Notes: generated by a model not told the origin, from the sequence alone. Positions 13,001 through 27,100 are shown, counted from the stretch's first letter. The stretch is 64,000 nt of DNA from Callaeas wilsoni (GCA_013398955.1 VWPU01018615.1:62001-126000), one strand, 5' to 3'. Made by a program: numbers and translations.

Positions 13001-16000
13001 CCTCTTAGCACCTATCTCTCCCTTCCTCATTAATCCAGTTTCACCTAGCTGGCACCGACACATGCAGAGACGGGGAGGGAGATACACACACATATATACA
13101 CACACTTTTTTCCTTCTGCTCTTCTTGACCTTTCTGATTTGGTTCAGCATTTATACTAGCCCACCTGTCTGGCCAATCTCCCCTGCAACGTGCCCTTCAA
13201 GATGAAAAACATAGTTTGATAAGGCACAGTGACAAACCTCGCAGAGAGCAAGCGTGCGAGCAAAAGGGAGAGAAAGCACTGAGGGAAATCACTTCTAACC
13301 AAGATCTGCTGCTGCACAGCTAATCAGGCAGGTATTCAGTTGTTCACTCCTGCAGACTTGCTTAGCATAGAAATAGGCTGTCTGCCCAGGAAGATGAGGT
13401 AATGTCTAGGTTTAATGCCAATCTCTGTAACTGGCAGGACACATCGGGTAAATATTTCTGCTGCAGGAGACCACATTAATTTGATTTTGCTACCAATTTT
13501 CATTATTGTTATTATTTCTATTGCTATGAATATGCATGCGTTTACCTGCTAACGCTGAGGATGCAGGGGGCACAGGGCTCCAGGTGATGAAGCCTTCGGT
13601 GTGAGGTTTCAGCCTCACACTCCTCTCCACACTCATTGCTGAACACTTTATCCTTTCGTCTTCTTTATGAAGGACCAGGCATTTGTCTGCTCAATTATCT
13701 CTTCCAGTCCATTTATGTAGTATTAGATCCCCTTTTTTTCACTCCTTATTTTACCACAGAACCCACCTTTCATTCAGTACTGCAATACTGTGGTCATCCA
13801 CAAGTGCTTCTGATGCCGGCACTGCTCTACCTGCGTATTAACACAGCCAGCTTTTCTCTCAAACTGTCGAAAATGAACAAAACCTCCATCAAACAAAACT
13901 TCTCACAAAACATTACCCAGCAAATAAGCAGAGAGATCTTTTCATCCTCTTTGCTCTCTTCCCAAGCAGAAAAGATCTTGAAAGTTTAAAGTGAAAACAT
14001 AAACAAGAAGTGAGGGTCAGTCTGTCCATCCCAGAGCTTCACAAACATAGCCAGAGCTCTGAAACTTAAGAGATGTTTGAACTAAGTCAGGAGCATGAAA
14101 ACCTGCAAACAGCAGCAAGAGAGAAGTGGAACAATCCTTGCAGGAACAACGACATGAACGAATTGTCCATGACATGGTGGCTCCAAAATGAGAAGAGTTG
14201 TGGGGGGAAAGGTTTCATGATAAAAGAGGACATCAACTTATGGTCTGAGCAGAGGGTTGCAAATTAATAATTGCCGAAAGTGATTCATTCTTGGCCTTAA
14301 TCATGCTCTCATTTCACTATCAGTTAGACCAAAACCAACTATCTGTGCCTTAAAAAGAAAAAAATTCCCCCAAACTCTGCCCAATATACCACATTTTCTG
14401 TTTCTAGATCATTTGCTTTTGAGCTCTACAGTCTACTTGAAAACAATATCCTGAGGATACAACAGTGCTTGTTGTAGGCTCACATTTGTTTAGAAACAGA
14501 GACAAGGGCAAAAATTTGGTTTTGGCAAATATAAAAATATTCAAAGTCTTAACATTGCCTTTATTCAATTGTAAAAGCCCCAAATATAAATACAAACAGG
14601 TATATTCCTCCTTTTTCAGATGTCTCCAGAGGAACAGATTCCAACCAACTAAATACTCTCCATATCAATTTTAAATCAGGTTTCTCACCATAATGGGTAC
14701 AATCACACTTTTGAAGCTACCACACTCCAAGACAGCTCCATGCAAACTTGTTCCAGTCTGGAGAAATGGTGACAGCATGGAGCTCAGGAGGAATACCCCT
14801 CTACTCTAGGCGGGTCCGTCAGCCCCAGCTGCGGGACACGCTAGCATTGCGACCAGTTCCCTGGTCAGAACCCATCTGCAAGTCCCCAGTTCAGATCCAC
14901 CATGCAGATGTTTGCATATCGCCTTTCAAAATATTCATTTCTGTTTACATTTATTGTTGTGCACAATTATATGAATGTTGGGTAAAAACAAATATGGTTA
15001 TTTCCTTCTGTTCAGAAGTTTACTGTGTTTAAAACAGTCTTCTAAGTATTAAAACCGACCACAATCTTTGAAAACAGCTAGCAAACCTTTTGCATTAAAA
15101 CTACATTTTTTCCTTGTTCCACCTTTCACCTCTTGAATGTCAGCACATATTTTAAATCATATAACATCAAAGAGGGTGAGGATATGTTTGAGTTCATTCT
15201 TTTACCTTTGATACCTGTATACAGATGAGTATTTCAGTTTAAAATCTGTCACCACTTGTGATCAGGATCCACACACTGAAAACAGCGCTCCAGCTCTTCC
15301 CTCCATTCCTTTGTGCTTCAGGACATGCCCTCTTTTCAAACCATGCAGTTCCATTTGGTTCCACCATAACCACTCCTTGGCACCAGATTTCATTAAAAAT
15401 ATATGCTCTACCAGATGAAAGTAATATACTTGCTTCCATGGGGTTCAGCCAATCTACGGCAGATATAATACAGACTTACTCACTTTTACTATATATATGT
15501 ATTTTAAACAAGTTCTTTGTAGCTTCTGCTGAAGAAACTGCTCAGGCATCACACATATTACAGTTTCGTTTCTGGTTCATCACTATCAGCAATTCAAAAC
15601 CATGAAAGGACTATTTCATGTAAAGAAAGACTAAAATCTGCATGAAGAGGAGAGGCAGAAAGTGTCACTGTTTCTTCCAGACAACTCTTTGTGGCAAACA
15701 GCAAGGAGAACTGAAATGGAGGAAACTTATGGAAATGGTCTGACCAAAGTGAGGCATGTGTTCTTTCCTCTCACGTGCACCAGATACCAGAGATATTTGA
15801 CAAACCTGAGACAGAGAATGAACCAGGGACCTTTGTCAGAACTAGAACGGAACGTGACTCTGTTTGGCAAGAATGTGGTGACTATTCCCAAGCTGACTAC
15901 AAGCCAGAGCATGAAGAGAGAAGCCCATTTTCAGCATTAGGGATGGGCAGGCACAGAAATCCAGTTTGAAAGGGAAAACATCTCCCCTCACTATGAAGCA

Positions 16001-16837
16001 CAGGTAAAATAAAATCTGCAGGCTTGGTGGTACTGGGACCAAGACTCTTTGCCCAGCAAACCTCAGCTACTTGAGCTGACAAGACAAAGGTAATAGATGT
16101 GCCCTGCACACTGCTTTTCCTGGGAGGAATATGTTTTCATATAGCATATTCAACTGAGGCCAGGCTCTGGCAAAAAAAAGACCAGCATGGATTTGACAGG
16201 TGACACATTAAAATAATTTTCAATATTTTGTAGCAGAAGAATGTGTCTGTTTAGTGAAAGGCTGGATATGCTGGCTGCAAAACAGTAATGGTATCCAAGT
16301 TTTGGACATCACCAGATTGCACTGCACACCAAAGTGCTAACACACGTCTTCACCTGCTTCTATTTGCTGCCAAAATCCCAACAAAACAGGTTCTCATTTC
16401 TAGGTCCCTCAAGGTAGCATGTTTTATAAGGGACAATTTCACTTTAAAATGAATTATTTTCAGCAACTCCAGTTTTAAGCCATGATGTCACTGATAGACA
16501 GTAATCAAGGATAGCTGCTTTTGAGTGCCAGTACCCCGACAGGTTGATGATACCTCAGTTTTATGCCCTTAAGTCCCTCATTCTCTCCTTCTGTATGAAA
16601 GCTCCCTCAAGAGGTTCTTAGCAGAGATTTAGCCACTTTCAGTTCCTATGCTAGAGACAAACTCCCATGACAAGATAAAAAGAAGACAACTCTGACAAGA
16701 TTCGTGTCACAGCACTAGGCCTTCCCAAGGATGCCCAGGCTCCATACATTTTCATCGTTATGTCAACAAGAAGAGCATATTTCTATGAGTATTCCTGAAT
16801 TAAGCTTTTAATAAAATGATAGCAGCTTTGTACCACT

Positions 16838-16903
16838 TAAAAAAAACAAAAACAAAAACAAAAAAACCAAACGAAACCAAACCAAAACAAAACAAAAAAA
16901 CCA
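16838..16903. repeat. (CAAAA)n / (CCAAA)n A-rich simple repeat
   Basis: About 65 bp built from AAAAAC, CCAAA and CAAAA units. Its complexity is clearly lower than that of its flanks. It may be a decayed poly(A) tail, but no retroposon body is recognisable. Confidence 0.88.
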
Positions 16904-16918
16904 TTCAGAAAGAGGTGG

Positions 16919-16950
16919 AAAAATGAGTGTCCCAAAACATGAGTGTCCCA
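16919..16950. repeat. 16-bp tandem duplication
   Basis: Two adjacent copies of a 16-bp unit containing ATGAGTGTCCCA; they differ at one position. It lies just after the A-rich repeat and is probably a replication-slippage product. Confidence 0.85.
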
Positions 16951-19382
16951 GCCAGAACCCAGCTCTACAGAGAGTTAACACTCTGCACTGGAACAGGCCA
17001 AGTTTGAGACAAAACCCTGCCCCCAGGGTGTCCTGCCAAGCTGAGGAAAGGGAGCAGGGCAGATGGTGGCCATGCCACATTCTCCATGACACTTTGTGGG
17101 TGCAAGCAGCCGGAGCAGGAAAGCTGTCAGGTCTCTGTGGTCACTGGGGTGGCTGTGACAATCAGATGAGGTGGCAGACACCAGGGTACCTTTAGGATGT
17201 AGGAAAAACAAAAGGGTCTCTTCTTTGGCACTACATGGGAATTCACAGCAGAGCTCCACAGCTGGAAAGTGGGGATAGGGCAACTTTAGTGAGCAAAGGT
17301 TTTGGTAACTGGAAAAGGAGGTATGGTGGATATAAGAAGGGCACAAGGAAAATTTAGTTTACAAAAAACCACCAAACCAAACAAACCAGTATCAAGAGGA
17401 TTTTGACAATAGGGTGTACTAAGGACATCTACCACCAAAGTCACTCAACAAATCTCACACATACCTCTAGGCTGATGTGAACTTTACACTCTTCCCTCCC
17501 ATCTTCTGAAGAAATTCTCCCAAACCCCCTCAAAGTGGTGACAAGTACTCTTATTCCTGCTGGCTGCCAAACTTCCTTCCTCCCCCAACCTGTTAGAGTA
17601 GCAATGCAGGAAGAAGATAAAAGGGGAGGAAAGAGCCTCTAACATGGCTTTCCTGAATCAAAATCACTGAAGACCAGGTGGATGAATCTTTCCTGAGAAG
17701 CTTCTTATTTGCCATGTTCTAATTGTGCATCATAACCATGGGACTACAAAAAATATTCCGCTTCCTTCAACTCAAACAGAAACCAGGCAGCTGAAGATAG
17801 TGAATTAAGTAAATAACAAACAAAGAAAAGCTCTTTTTTTTAATTAGTATTTAAATCTTTTCCAACATATGTCGTCTTGTAAAAAAATATATGAAATTTA
17901 AAACTTAAAACTTCTGAAATGAAATGTTTTGACAACTTAAAAATTGAAATATTGGAATACTTCCCTAAAAAAAATTATTTACCAAGTGTGGCAGAAATTT
18001 TTGACACAACTGAATTAGCTCTAAACTGTTTTTCTCAGCAAGCTTACACCTCACCTGCCCTGTGGTTCACACTCCTGTACAGTTTAACTTCTCAGTCCAT
18101 CTTCAAGATCGATTTTGCACCAGCAGGTCAGACTACATAAAAGTCCAGAGATCCATCAGAAAACTTGTATTGAGATTGGCCTGTTGCCTTTCAGAGCATC
18201 AAGACATCATTCAATTCCCACTGATGTCAGCACAAAAAGTCCAAAATTCAAATTGTTTCTTAATTTGTTAACTAACTTTGTGGCAACTTCAAATACCAAA
18301 CACAAGATATTTCCTAATTACTGCCTTCACATAAAGCCACGCATTTTGTTTAATGCTGAGGTTTTGTGAAAGCAATCAAACTGGTTTTCTATCCTTCTTA
18401 AAAATCCTACTACACCTGATGTTTCACCACATATCCTTGATGACAAACTTGTGAGGGGGTTTCTCTGAGATTCCCCTGAATCAGGAGCAAGATTCTGATT
18501 TCAGAAGGCGTCTTCATGTGTCTCTACCACGTGGATTCCCAAGACTTTCAGAATTACAATTTATTACTTCTTTAAAAAATGCCCTGATTGCTTCCTCGCC
18601 ATGTACTCCCAGCCCCTCTCTTGTGTTCCTCTGTTGTACCCTCTGGGTAGCAGAAAAGCAAGAAAAAGCACTGCAGACATTTTCACATAGCTAATCTTTA
18701 TGAACCATCAGTGTTTCTGACAAGCCATTACCTACAAACTATGGCTATTACCAGAGGAAAGACATTTTTCAAGTACTTACAAGGATACAGCAACAGCTTA
18801 AAAAAACCCTGACAAGAACATTATATGCATCACTCCAAAACTTTACACAAGCGTGTATCATCCCCCAGCAATCATAAGTCCCAGGGGAATAATTTTTCTT
18901 TTCATTCTGCCTAAAGTCTTCTGGTTTGCACACATAGTAAAACCAGGCTCTCGCCAGAAGGTGAACAAGTTAATTCATTGGAAGTAGCAAACCTAAAGTA
19001 GTTTATTAGGTTGATGAATACAAGACAGTTTTTTTCCTGAAATCAGTAAAAAAACAGTCATTTTTTGTCAACATGGAGCCCTAATTTTCAAAAGGACATT
19101 GACAGCTATATTTCAAATTAATTATCTTTGTGTGATAAAGATGGAAATGACTACTAGATTAATTTAGCACTTTCTCCAGTTCCTCTTGTCCTTCCACAGA
19201 TCTGTGTGCTGCCCCTTGCCCACTGCCTGCGGGTAACACGTGTAGCAAAGGATGGACACAGTGACGAGTTACCACCAGGAAAATAATGGCTTCAGCAGAA
19301 CCAGCCCGACTGACTTGGCACCATTTCAGCTCAGAGAAGATCATATGAAGAAAAAATGTGAATGATGATTTCAACCACCCAC

Positions 19383-19475
19383 CCGTGCCCACTCGTGACA
19401 CTGTTTGCTCACACTACCCACGCCGCAGTGCGCGGATCGGTTCCAAATTACCACCTCTGAGAGAAAGCGCCAAGT
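19383..19475. other. Small CpG cluster
   Basis: About eight CpG dinucleotides occur in less than 100 bp (including CACGCCGCAG and TGCGCGGATCGG), while the surroundings are nearly CpG-free. No exon or promoter motif could be tied to it. Confidence 0.45.
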
Positions 19476-20491
19476 GAAAAGTTCCCCAACTGTTCCAGAA
19501 CAGTGTGGTTTAACATCAAAATACCTCAGCCTACAACAGTACCTTCCTCATTGCTGACCACATTTATTTCCTATACGGTTATAGACTATCACATTTTATA
19601 ACCCTTTTTTCCATAACAGCTCATGATAACATCCCTTCTCTAGAATCTTTAGTGGAACTTGGCATATGACACGAGGATCACACAGATCTGTTGTATTAAG
19701 GTCTAACTTAGCCTTGTGAAGTTATCGCCATTGAGCTGAGGTGGCTAAAGCAAAGTCAGGCTTTCATCTGGTGGAAATGCACCAGAATTTACTCTTTAAA
19801 TACAGCACATTGTAGGCTGCTGTTAAGTCTCAGGTCTTTCTCTACTATGGTATCTGTTTGTTAAACCCATTTTTAACAAAGCAAGCTCATCAAAGTTTTC
19901 ATTAAAATAAAACGGTTTCCACTGACAACAATCTGCCCTGTACTCTTGACAATCAAACTGCTGTAGCTCTTAGGACCAGAATGGAAGTCTCTTCAGCCTC
20001 TCAGATTTGGAAGGCTACATCTGCAACATCTCCAAATATCAGATCACTGTTGTTTGGGGGTTTTATTTCACTTTGCTATATCCAGGAGATCACAGACAAG
20101 GGTTTTATTTCCCATTTTCACTGAATATACATTTTCATGTCAGCCAAAGTGAAAGCTAACACAGTTGGAATATACTAAATGTCAATATTTAATCTGGCCT
20201 TTCCTTTCCAATTTTTTAAACCACAATGCATCATCTCAGCATGATTAATAACAACTCTTCTGTCGCTTTCCCCAAACCAACCCGAGGCATTTTTGTTGCT
20301 AGGTAATGTTTTGTTGTGAGCTGTCCTCCCAACTGTAGGGAAGATTAAGAGATCTCCGATGGAACCAAAGACAGCATGCCAGTAATCACAGCTGAAAGAC
20401 ACTTGCACTTGACATCTTGAGATGGGAACAACATGTCTATTGTTTGGAGCCATCAGTCCTTTGCTATAATGCACGACAGACAAAACCACTT

Positions 20492-20523
20492 ACCTTGTCA
20501 AGAATTGGGAACCTTGTCAAGAA
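20492..20523. repeat. 13-bp direct duplication, 19-bp period
   Basis: ACCTTGTCAAGAA occurs at 20492-20504 and again at 20511-20523. On the minus strand each copy carries an AAGGT junction, and one of them is a strong splice-donor match. Confidence 0.85.
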
Positions 20524-20593
20524 GTCATTTGGACTGATTGGATAAACAAAAGGGGAATCTGGAGAAGCAGGCTCATAAAAGAAACAGAATGTC
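20494..20593 (-). other. Possible unannotated exon (weak)
   Basis: Read on the minus strand, the block ends CTTGACAAG and is followed by GTAAGTGG, a near-perfect donor. Two AG acceptors lie upstream: one after CCATTTCTAG, giving a 100-bp exon, and one after GCTTCTCCAG, giving a 65-bp exon. One frame stays open across the block, with peptide segments PASPDSPFVYP and NDFLTRFPILDK. I do not recognise the peptide. The block has the same orientation as LDLRAD4. It also contains a short internal duplication (TTCTTGACAAGGT twice), which creates the donor-like sequence and could be coincidental. Confidence 0.18.
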
Positions 20594-23500
20594 CTAGAAA
20601 TGGCCCATATTCACTGTTACATTCCAGAGAAAAAAGTAGCTCTCCATTTACTTTAACTGGTCCCAGGAGGATCCAATACTCATAACGAAATCTTGCATTG
20701 GCCTCAAGCTTCCACAGCAGCTTCTATAAGAATACAATGTGTTGCTGCCAAGGGAGTGGGTTTAGCCAGAGAAAAGAGAGTTTTGGCCAAGGCATTCCTC
20801 CATCTGACTTATCCTTGGCTTTCCAAGAGCCTGTTAGAGCCACTGGCAGATGATTCAAAAAGCCTAACACCTTTTTAGTCCCAACCTATATGAGATAATA
20901 TTTCAGCAGCCCCAAATCAGACAAACATGCAGTCACGCTGCATACTTCCTCCAGACTTTAACTATTCCTTTGCCTGACCAAGCAATTTATTCTAAAACAC
21001 TTTTTTTTTTCTAGGATCAACATTCTTATTAGCATATTTACAAAAATACATAGCCATATCTCCGAGTTTCCCAGCAATACCCTTGGCAGAAATAAAGGAA
21101 GCCAGACTGATAGAAGAGTTATACTCCAAAATTACCGTGCTGTATTCTTTGCCAAAGGGTAATTTGTCAATGCAGTTGACAAATTGAAAAAGGGGAACAT
21201 TTTTAGTGCCAGCCCCAGAAAACAGCAGAAGTGAAAAACAATGCTCAATCCCTCACTGAAAATATCACCATACAGTCTATATGATAAGGAAGGGAAATAT
21301 AAAGGAAGAAAAAAAAAATCACTGCACTGAGGAACCTAACTCCCTAATCTTATATTCTTTAAGACTATGCGAGTGAAGAGAAACATCGTTTGCTTCTTCC
21401 CAGTTAACAAGCTACTTGTGCATTCTGGTGGCACCAAGGCTCTCATCAGAGATCCTTTTGCAATAGGCACTGTAAAAACACTTACTAAAAGGACAGACAG
21501 CCTCAATGGCTTTATTATCTAGAGTAAATAAATTACCATGACTTAGAAACGAATTTTCTAGTAGGGTAGGTAATTAAAACCTGGAAATGGCCACGTGGTA
21601 CTGACCATCACATGGAGTCTTGAATATTGTATTTCTCTCTAAAAAATATGCTTTCAACTAACTTACAGGAAAAACTAAATGCCTAACTCCTAATAGGGAA
21701 GGTCAAGCTGAATAATTACAGTGATCAGTTCTGCCCCTTGAACCCATGAATCCCCCTGATTCAATCTCTTAGTGCATTAAACCAAAGGCAGATAATTAAC
21801 AGTACCACACTCAGCTGCTACTAATACCCACTGTTCTGCATAAGGCAATAGTGACAAACACAGTTCAGACCTTTGGCCACCAGGCAGGAGATTCCTCCCA
21901 GCTGTGCATCCCAGTTTTATCTTCTTCTGCACATTGGAGCAGTCCTCCAAAGTGCTATGCCACAGCAAGAGTTACTGGATAGGATGGAATGATATTTCAC
22001 AGTAACACAGATAATTTTACTTCTTCGGTGCTTCATCTCGCGGGTGTTACGGCTGTACCTGGTTATGTTGGCAGCATCTCCCCAGATCTGGAACACTACA
22101 GGAATTTTCCTGCAGTGGTCTAATGACACTTTCGTTTCCTTTTTTAGCAAAGTCTGTGAATCACTGGGTTCAAGCCCATATCTCAGCTTCTCCAGATGGG
22201 CATATGAAAGCTTTGATGTGATCTCTGTTCTGACTTCTTTTCTGAATGTGGCATGCAATAATTTACTACAAGTAACACCTCTGGTGTCAATGTTATGAAC
22301 AGCATATACATGGAATTCCACAGCCTTTTACATCCTCAAACTAGTCAATCTAATGCAGTCCTTCAGGCTCTAAATTCTATGAGGTTGATAAAATGGCTTC
22401 TCCGTGAGCAGAGGGCACCAAACCCATTCTTTTCTACCATATGTAACTCTTACTTTCAGTTTAATTAATACTAAACCGCTTAATCTTCATTATATATCTC
22501 ACTATGTCTATGCAATTGCCTTGGCTACATGGAAGCACTAAGCTACTTGTCCCCAGTGAGTTCTTAATGAACTGCATTCTCCTACTGCACGTCTGAGAGC
22601 TTCTCTCCCTTTATTATTTACAGACCCACATGCACAGGTGGTCATAAACAATGTGCTACATCTATACATTATTCATATGACGACACCATATTAACCAAAC
22701 TCATAAACGCAGAGCAACCTTAAAATGAAATTGATTTCTTCAAAGCAGTGTTATCATGAATTAATACAAATCTCTGTGAAACATTTCACTCTCTTAGGCC
22801 CCCAAAACCTTCCTGGACCACAACAGAGGAAAAGCTGCAATATGACCTTCAAGATTATACTGGGTTTTGTTATTGCAGCTTTAAGAAAGCTGGCAGACTT
22901 GCTTGCCACATCCCACACCCTTCCCACATCCCTGCCAGTTGTCTTGAAGAGTGAAGTCAAATTAACCTTAAAAACCTGAAGTAGTTGGCCAGCAGCTGTG
23001 GAAATACTAAAAACAAGGAATGGTTGAGTCAGCCAAATCACTTCATTTCCTCAGGCAACAGCGAAGAGAAATTGGAATAGTTAAAAAACCTTTAGGACCC
23101 GGGGGACTTTGGGTATATGTATTTGTGCTGGAGGGTGAAGTACTCCCTTCCTGAATCAGAGAAGGGAAATAGATAAGTTGGTGTTTCAGGTTAAAAGAAC
23201 GTCAAAACCCCAAGTAAACCCACCGCACTCAAAATTCAGCAGTTCTTCCCTCTTTTCTTTAAAGTCATTGACTGAGTATGAATTTTATTATGTTCCTATT
23301 CTAGTTTGAATTCCAGACACGATAGAAAGCACAGAGGAAACAAACTCACTCCTATCAAAGAAAAACAAAACCAAAACCCACCAACTCACATAACCACCAC
23401 TTTTTAAAAGAGCTCTGCTTATAAAACATTAAGAGAAGAATTATTTGTGTCCAAATGCCATTTGAATGGGCATTGCCACCCAGAAACACTGCCCAGAATA

Positions 23501-24155
23501 ATCAATAAGATTCTAACCTTCAGGGATATTTTAATCATCACAGCCATCCATGGTTATCAGCTCAAATTATGTGTCCCCCCCTAAAACACTCTTCAAGGAG
23601 AGTTCGGTGTTCTGGCACTAGTTTTAGGGCATGTATTTTATGACATAACAAGTAGATTCAAGTCTAAGAGGACCACAACATTTCCAAAATGGCATAAGCA
23701 TGCCACCCTCCTATAAAACATAGCAAAAATCTATGTCAGATCAGCGCAGGGGCTAAAGTTTTATGCGGAGCAGACATCTGCTGGCAATCACCACCAGCAC
23801 AGATCCCGGTTGAACACTGCAGCAGGAACATCTTAGGTGCTATTTGTCCCAGAGGGTTTATGCTGGTTTCAAGCCTAAGTTAAGGTCCATCAGGGCAAAT
23901 AGCAGCTTTCCCTCAAAACCAAAAAACCAACCCGAACCAGTCCGCCCTACATTGCTACTCAGGACAGCTACACCTGAATTATCCAGCCTCTCTCGCTGGT
24001 CCAGAGAGAAGCAAGGAGCAAGACCAGACAGCTCCAGAGAGGGAACCTTCAGGACAGCCCAGGCACTCTCTACAGGAGTGCAATTATCCAGATCTGACTC
24101 ATCTCATGTCTGCAGCTCAGCCGCTTGCACTGCACTTTACTGTAACTGCCATCTT

Positions 24156-24190
24156 AAAAAAACCCACCAAACCAAACCAAACAAACCCCC
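24156..24190. repeat. (CCAAA)n A/C-rich repeat
   Basis: A run of A's followed by CCACCAAACCAAACCAAACAAACCCCC. It resembles the A/C-rich repeat at 16838-16903. Confidence 0.8.
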
Positions 24191-25100
24191 TTTCAGCTGC
24201 AGATAGGCATCATCTGCTTAATATAATCATATCGCTCCTTTCCAAACTCGAGAGATGAAAGGCTTCTCTTTCCAAAAGCTGTGAGACAGCAAATTAAACA
24301 TTGTGATAAAAGAAGTTTCCGATCAGCAGGTGCCTCCTGTGCTGGCAGCAGGCAAAGATACTCTTGTCTGTCAGCAAACACGGCGGCCCCCAGACAATGA
24401 GGACTCCCACCTTGGGGCCCCTGCCAGAAACACTATCACCGCCAGTATCAAGTAGCTGACAGCACACAGCGTTTTATGTGCACAGATTGCCCGAAGGTCA
24501 CCGAACATTTACCTTATGGTTAAAAGCCAAAATGAGATTATCCCCATGGATGCCACCTAATAAACACACACACCAAGCAGTAAGGGATGCCAGCGTGTCT
24601 GGAGCGATAACCACCTGCAGTGCTTGCACAGGCTGGCAGGAGGGAAGCACGAAGAAGGCGCCTGCCATGCCTGCACAGCCCCTTTGGGAGGAACTCTGGA
24701 CACCCCCACTGCACACTTTACAGCCCATGCACTGTGCTTTGCTTTCTAAAGCCTTGCCCTGTGCACAGACCGAGTGGCATTGCCTGAGCTGCTTCAGTGT
24801 ACCCAAAGCAGTGCTGCTTCTTTTCAGCAGGAACTTTGTTAGATGGGTATTTCAGTCGAGGTCTACAGATTGGCACAAGAGTTATTACACAGAAAACCTG
24901 TGCAGCAGACACCTAAAATATGGGCAGTCCTCAGAAAAACAACTTTGCTTCAGAATGAGCACTGTAGAAAAGTTCACTTTGCACAGACTCCAGGGTATTA
25001 TTTTAAAAATAAAGAGAAAGGAAAAAAAAAACAAAACATCAAGCTAAGAGGAAAAGCATACAGAAACTATGGAGAAAGGGCTGAAATGAAATTGTTCGGA

Positions 25101-25113
25101 TTTTTTTTTTTTT
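25101..25113. repeat. Poly(T) run
   Basis: Thirteen consecutive T's followed by ATTTTGC; on the minus strand this is an A-run. No element body is attached. Confidence 0.85.
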
Positions 25114-27052
25114 ATTTTGCACTTGCAAATATAACTTCTACAATGATGCATGTATGTAAATAAATAAATAACAAGTGGATGCCATGCCAGGAAGAGATAT
25201 TATTTCACAGCAATTCAATAAGTTACTGTCATAGACAAAACCATCCAGCAGGGACCAGATGCTAAAAAAGGCCAGATCACAAAACCTCCCAATTTCTGAA
25301 AAAGGCACCATTTTGTCCTGAAACCTCCTCTGCCATCCCAATGTGTTGACAACTGAAATTCACAGGTAGCTCCACTGCCAACAAGGAGCAGAGTTTGCAG
25401 CTTGCCCTCCGCCAGCTCCTCTCACTGTCCCTTCCCAACCCCTCAGGAGTGGCCCACACTGGCACCCCCCTGCTGCATCCCTGTTGGGAGGTGGGACACC
25501 AGCAGCACATATCACACACATCTAACAACTTCTAGAGCCAGTCTGGGGAAGCATCACCAGAAAAATAAATAATCCTGCTCTGGCAGCTCAGGATCAGATC
25601 AGTTAAACATATCTAACTGCTCCTGGGAAATGCTTTCTCTACGAATTATTGAGAGGTAAGTTCTGAGTTGTCTAAATAATTTTAGGTGCAGCCCCTCAGG
25701 TTCTCAGCAGCAATCAAAGGCAGAAAGCACTGGTCCAAAAAAAAATAGCTTAAAACTTTTTAGGATCATGCCCATATTATTAGCAAATGCCTTTTTAAAA
25801 CAATTGGCAGTTTGAGTTTGTTGCCTCACAACATCAGGAAAACAAATGTCACACCTCACACCAACTAATAATGAGCTGACTTCACCTAGTCAGTGGACAG
25901 ACATTTGTGTGGCCCCAAGAATATCCTACTGTTCACCCTACACCAGCAAAAAGCACCATATGGCCTACTATATTGGTGTCATATCTAATTTCTGAAATTA
26001 TGTAGGGCACTCTTTCAGAGAAGTAGGTCGCTGTGATATTTTGGATGCAAAGGTCTTCCACTCTTGGAGACCTGAATCAAACTTTCATGTAAGCACAGTG
26101 CTTGTTGCTATGACATAATTGCAGGCTTGTTTATGTTATGAATACTGTGTAATGAAGTCTGCATGCAGTCTCCTCTATTCTGGGATTGAAAGTACTTTGA
26201 CTTATGAATTATGGCAAACATTTTCAGTCTGGGTATCTGCTGTCACAGGAACTATTTAGAAGGCAGTGGGGCAGAAAGGCGTGTACAAGGGGAAGGTGCT
26301 CAAGGACGTGATCAAAGGAACAAGAGTACTACTCAAAAAGCAAACTCACCAAAATAAAAAAGTGCATGAGGTAGAATGTTCCTTACATTCCTCTCTGCTT
26401 AAGCCAGGGCTATTCCTAGTAGCCCCCTGCCCCTCTCCAAACTAAGCTGCTAACTGTGCCTAAGAGTCACTGATCTGACTCAGTACATACATCAGTCTCT
26501 GAATACACATTAATTTAATTTGAGACAATACACCAAGTCATCACTATTACTTCCCTTCCCTGCGGCTGGTACAGCCCTCTAGTCCTCCCAAAGGAGTGGG
26601 GTATTACCAGAGCAGGAAACATTGGCACAACCTTTCACGGTTAATTTGCTCTTAGACCTCAGTGCAGGAAAGAAATATTTGGACATGTATCATAACCATA
26701 ATTTCTCCACCCAAGGTGGCAAAGGGAGCAGCTCTGCTCTACACCAATGCTTTTGAGTACTGATCTGAAGCTTAGAGACACTAAGATAGGTTAACATTTT
26801 CTTTTCCAACTTGCATGCTCCCATTCCCAGGATATATCTGTGGAAAAGCATAAATGTCCTTCTCCAGCTGATTCCCTCACAAAGGCAGTAAATACCTCAA
26901 CAGGGTAACTTCACCTGCAGAGCCATGGATGAGTCTTGGCACTGTTAGTATCCTCCTCTGACCAAGCCAGTATTTTTACTCTTCACAGAGATGTCTGCAA
27001 CTTCATTTTAAATGAAGTTTCAAAAACTGTGAACTATTTCAAGTGGGTAATG

Positions 27053-27100
27053 AAGAAAGAAAAAAAAAAAAAAGAAAAAAAAAGGACAGAGAAAAAGAGA
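27053..27100. repeat. Purine-only A-rich tract (GAAA)n
   Basis: A nearly pure A/G stretch with A-runs interrupted by single G's, including 13-A and 9-A runs. It is an example of homopurine low complexity. Confidence 0.85.

Larger units (their letters stand above)
7446..19380. other. Intronic stretch, no gene seen
   Basis: AT-rich non-coding sequence with scattered short open frames of no recognisable family. Structure noticed: a CATATG-rich block at 9118-9150, A-runs near 9993, and the A/C-rich repeat plus 16-bp duplication near 16838-16950. No exon with both convincing splice sites and a recognisable peptide was found. Confidence 0.55.

Noticed and set aside
22145..22177. tRNA-like A box (TAGCAAAGTCTG) and B box (GGTTCAAGCCC)
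   Set aside because: The two boxes are only about 10 bases apart, too close for a tRNA, and no cloverleaf arms pair around them.
21917..22321. 134-codon minus-strand frame rich in charged residues
   Set aside because: Looks somewhat protein-like, but I recognise no domain and see no supporting splice sites.
24498..24545. Minus-strand AACCATAAG|GTAAAT as an exon donor
   Set aside because: The donor is only moderate, and no convincing acceptor or known peptide lies upstream.
24478..25047. Longest open frame (189 codons, plus strand)
   Set aside because: It begins with GTG rather than ATG, lies in a GC-richer patch, ends in an A-rich run, and shows no recognisable domain. A frame of this length is plausible by chance in 64 kb.
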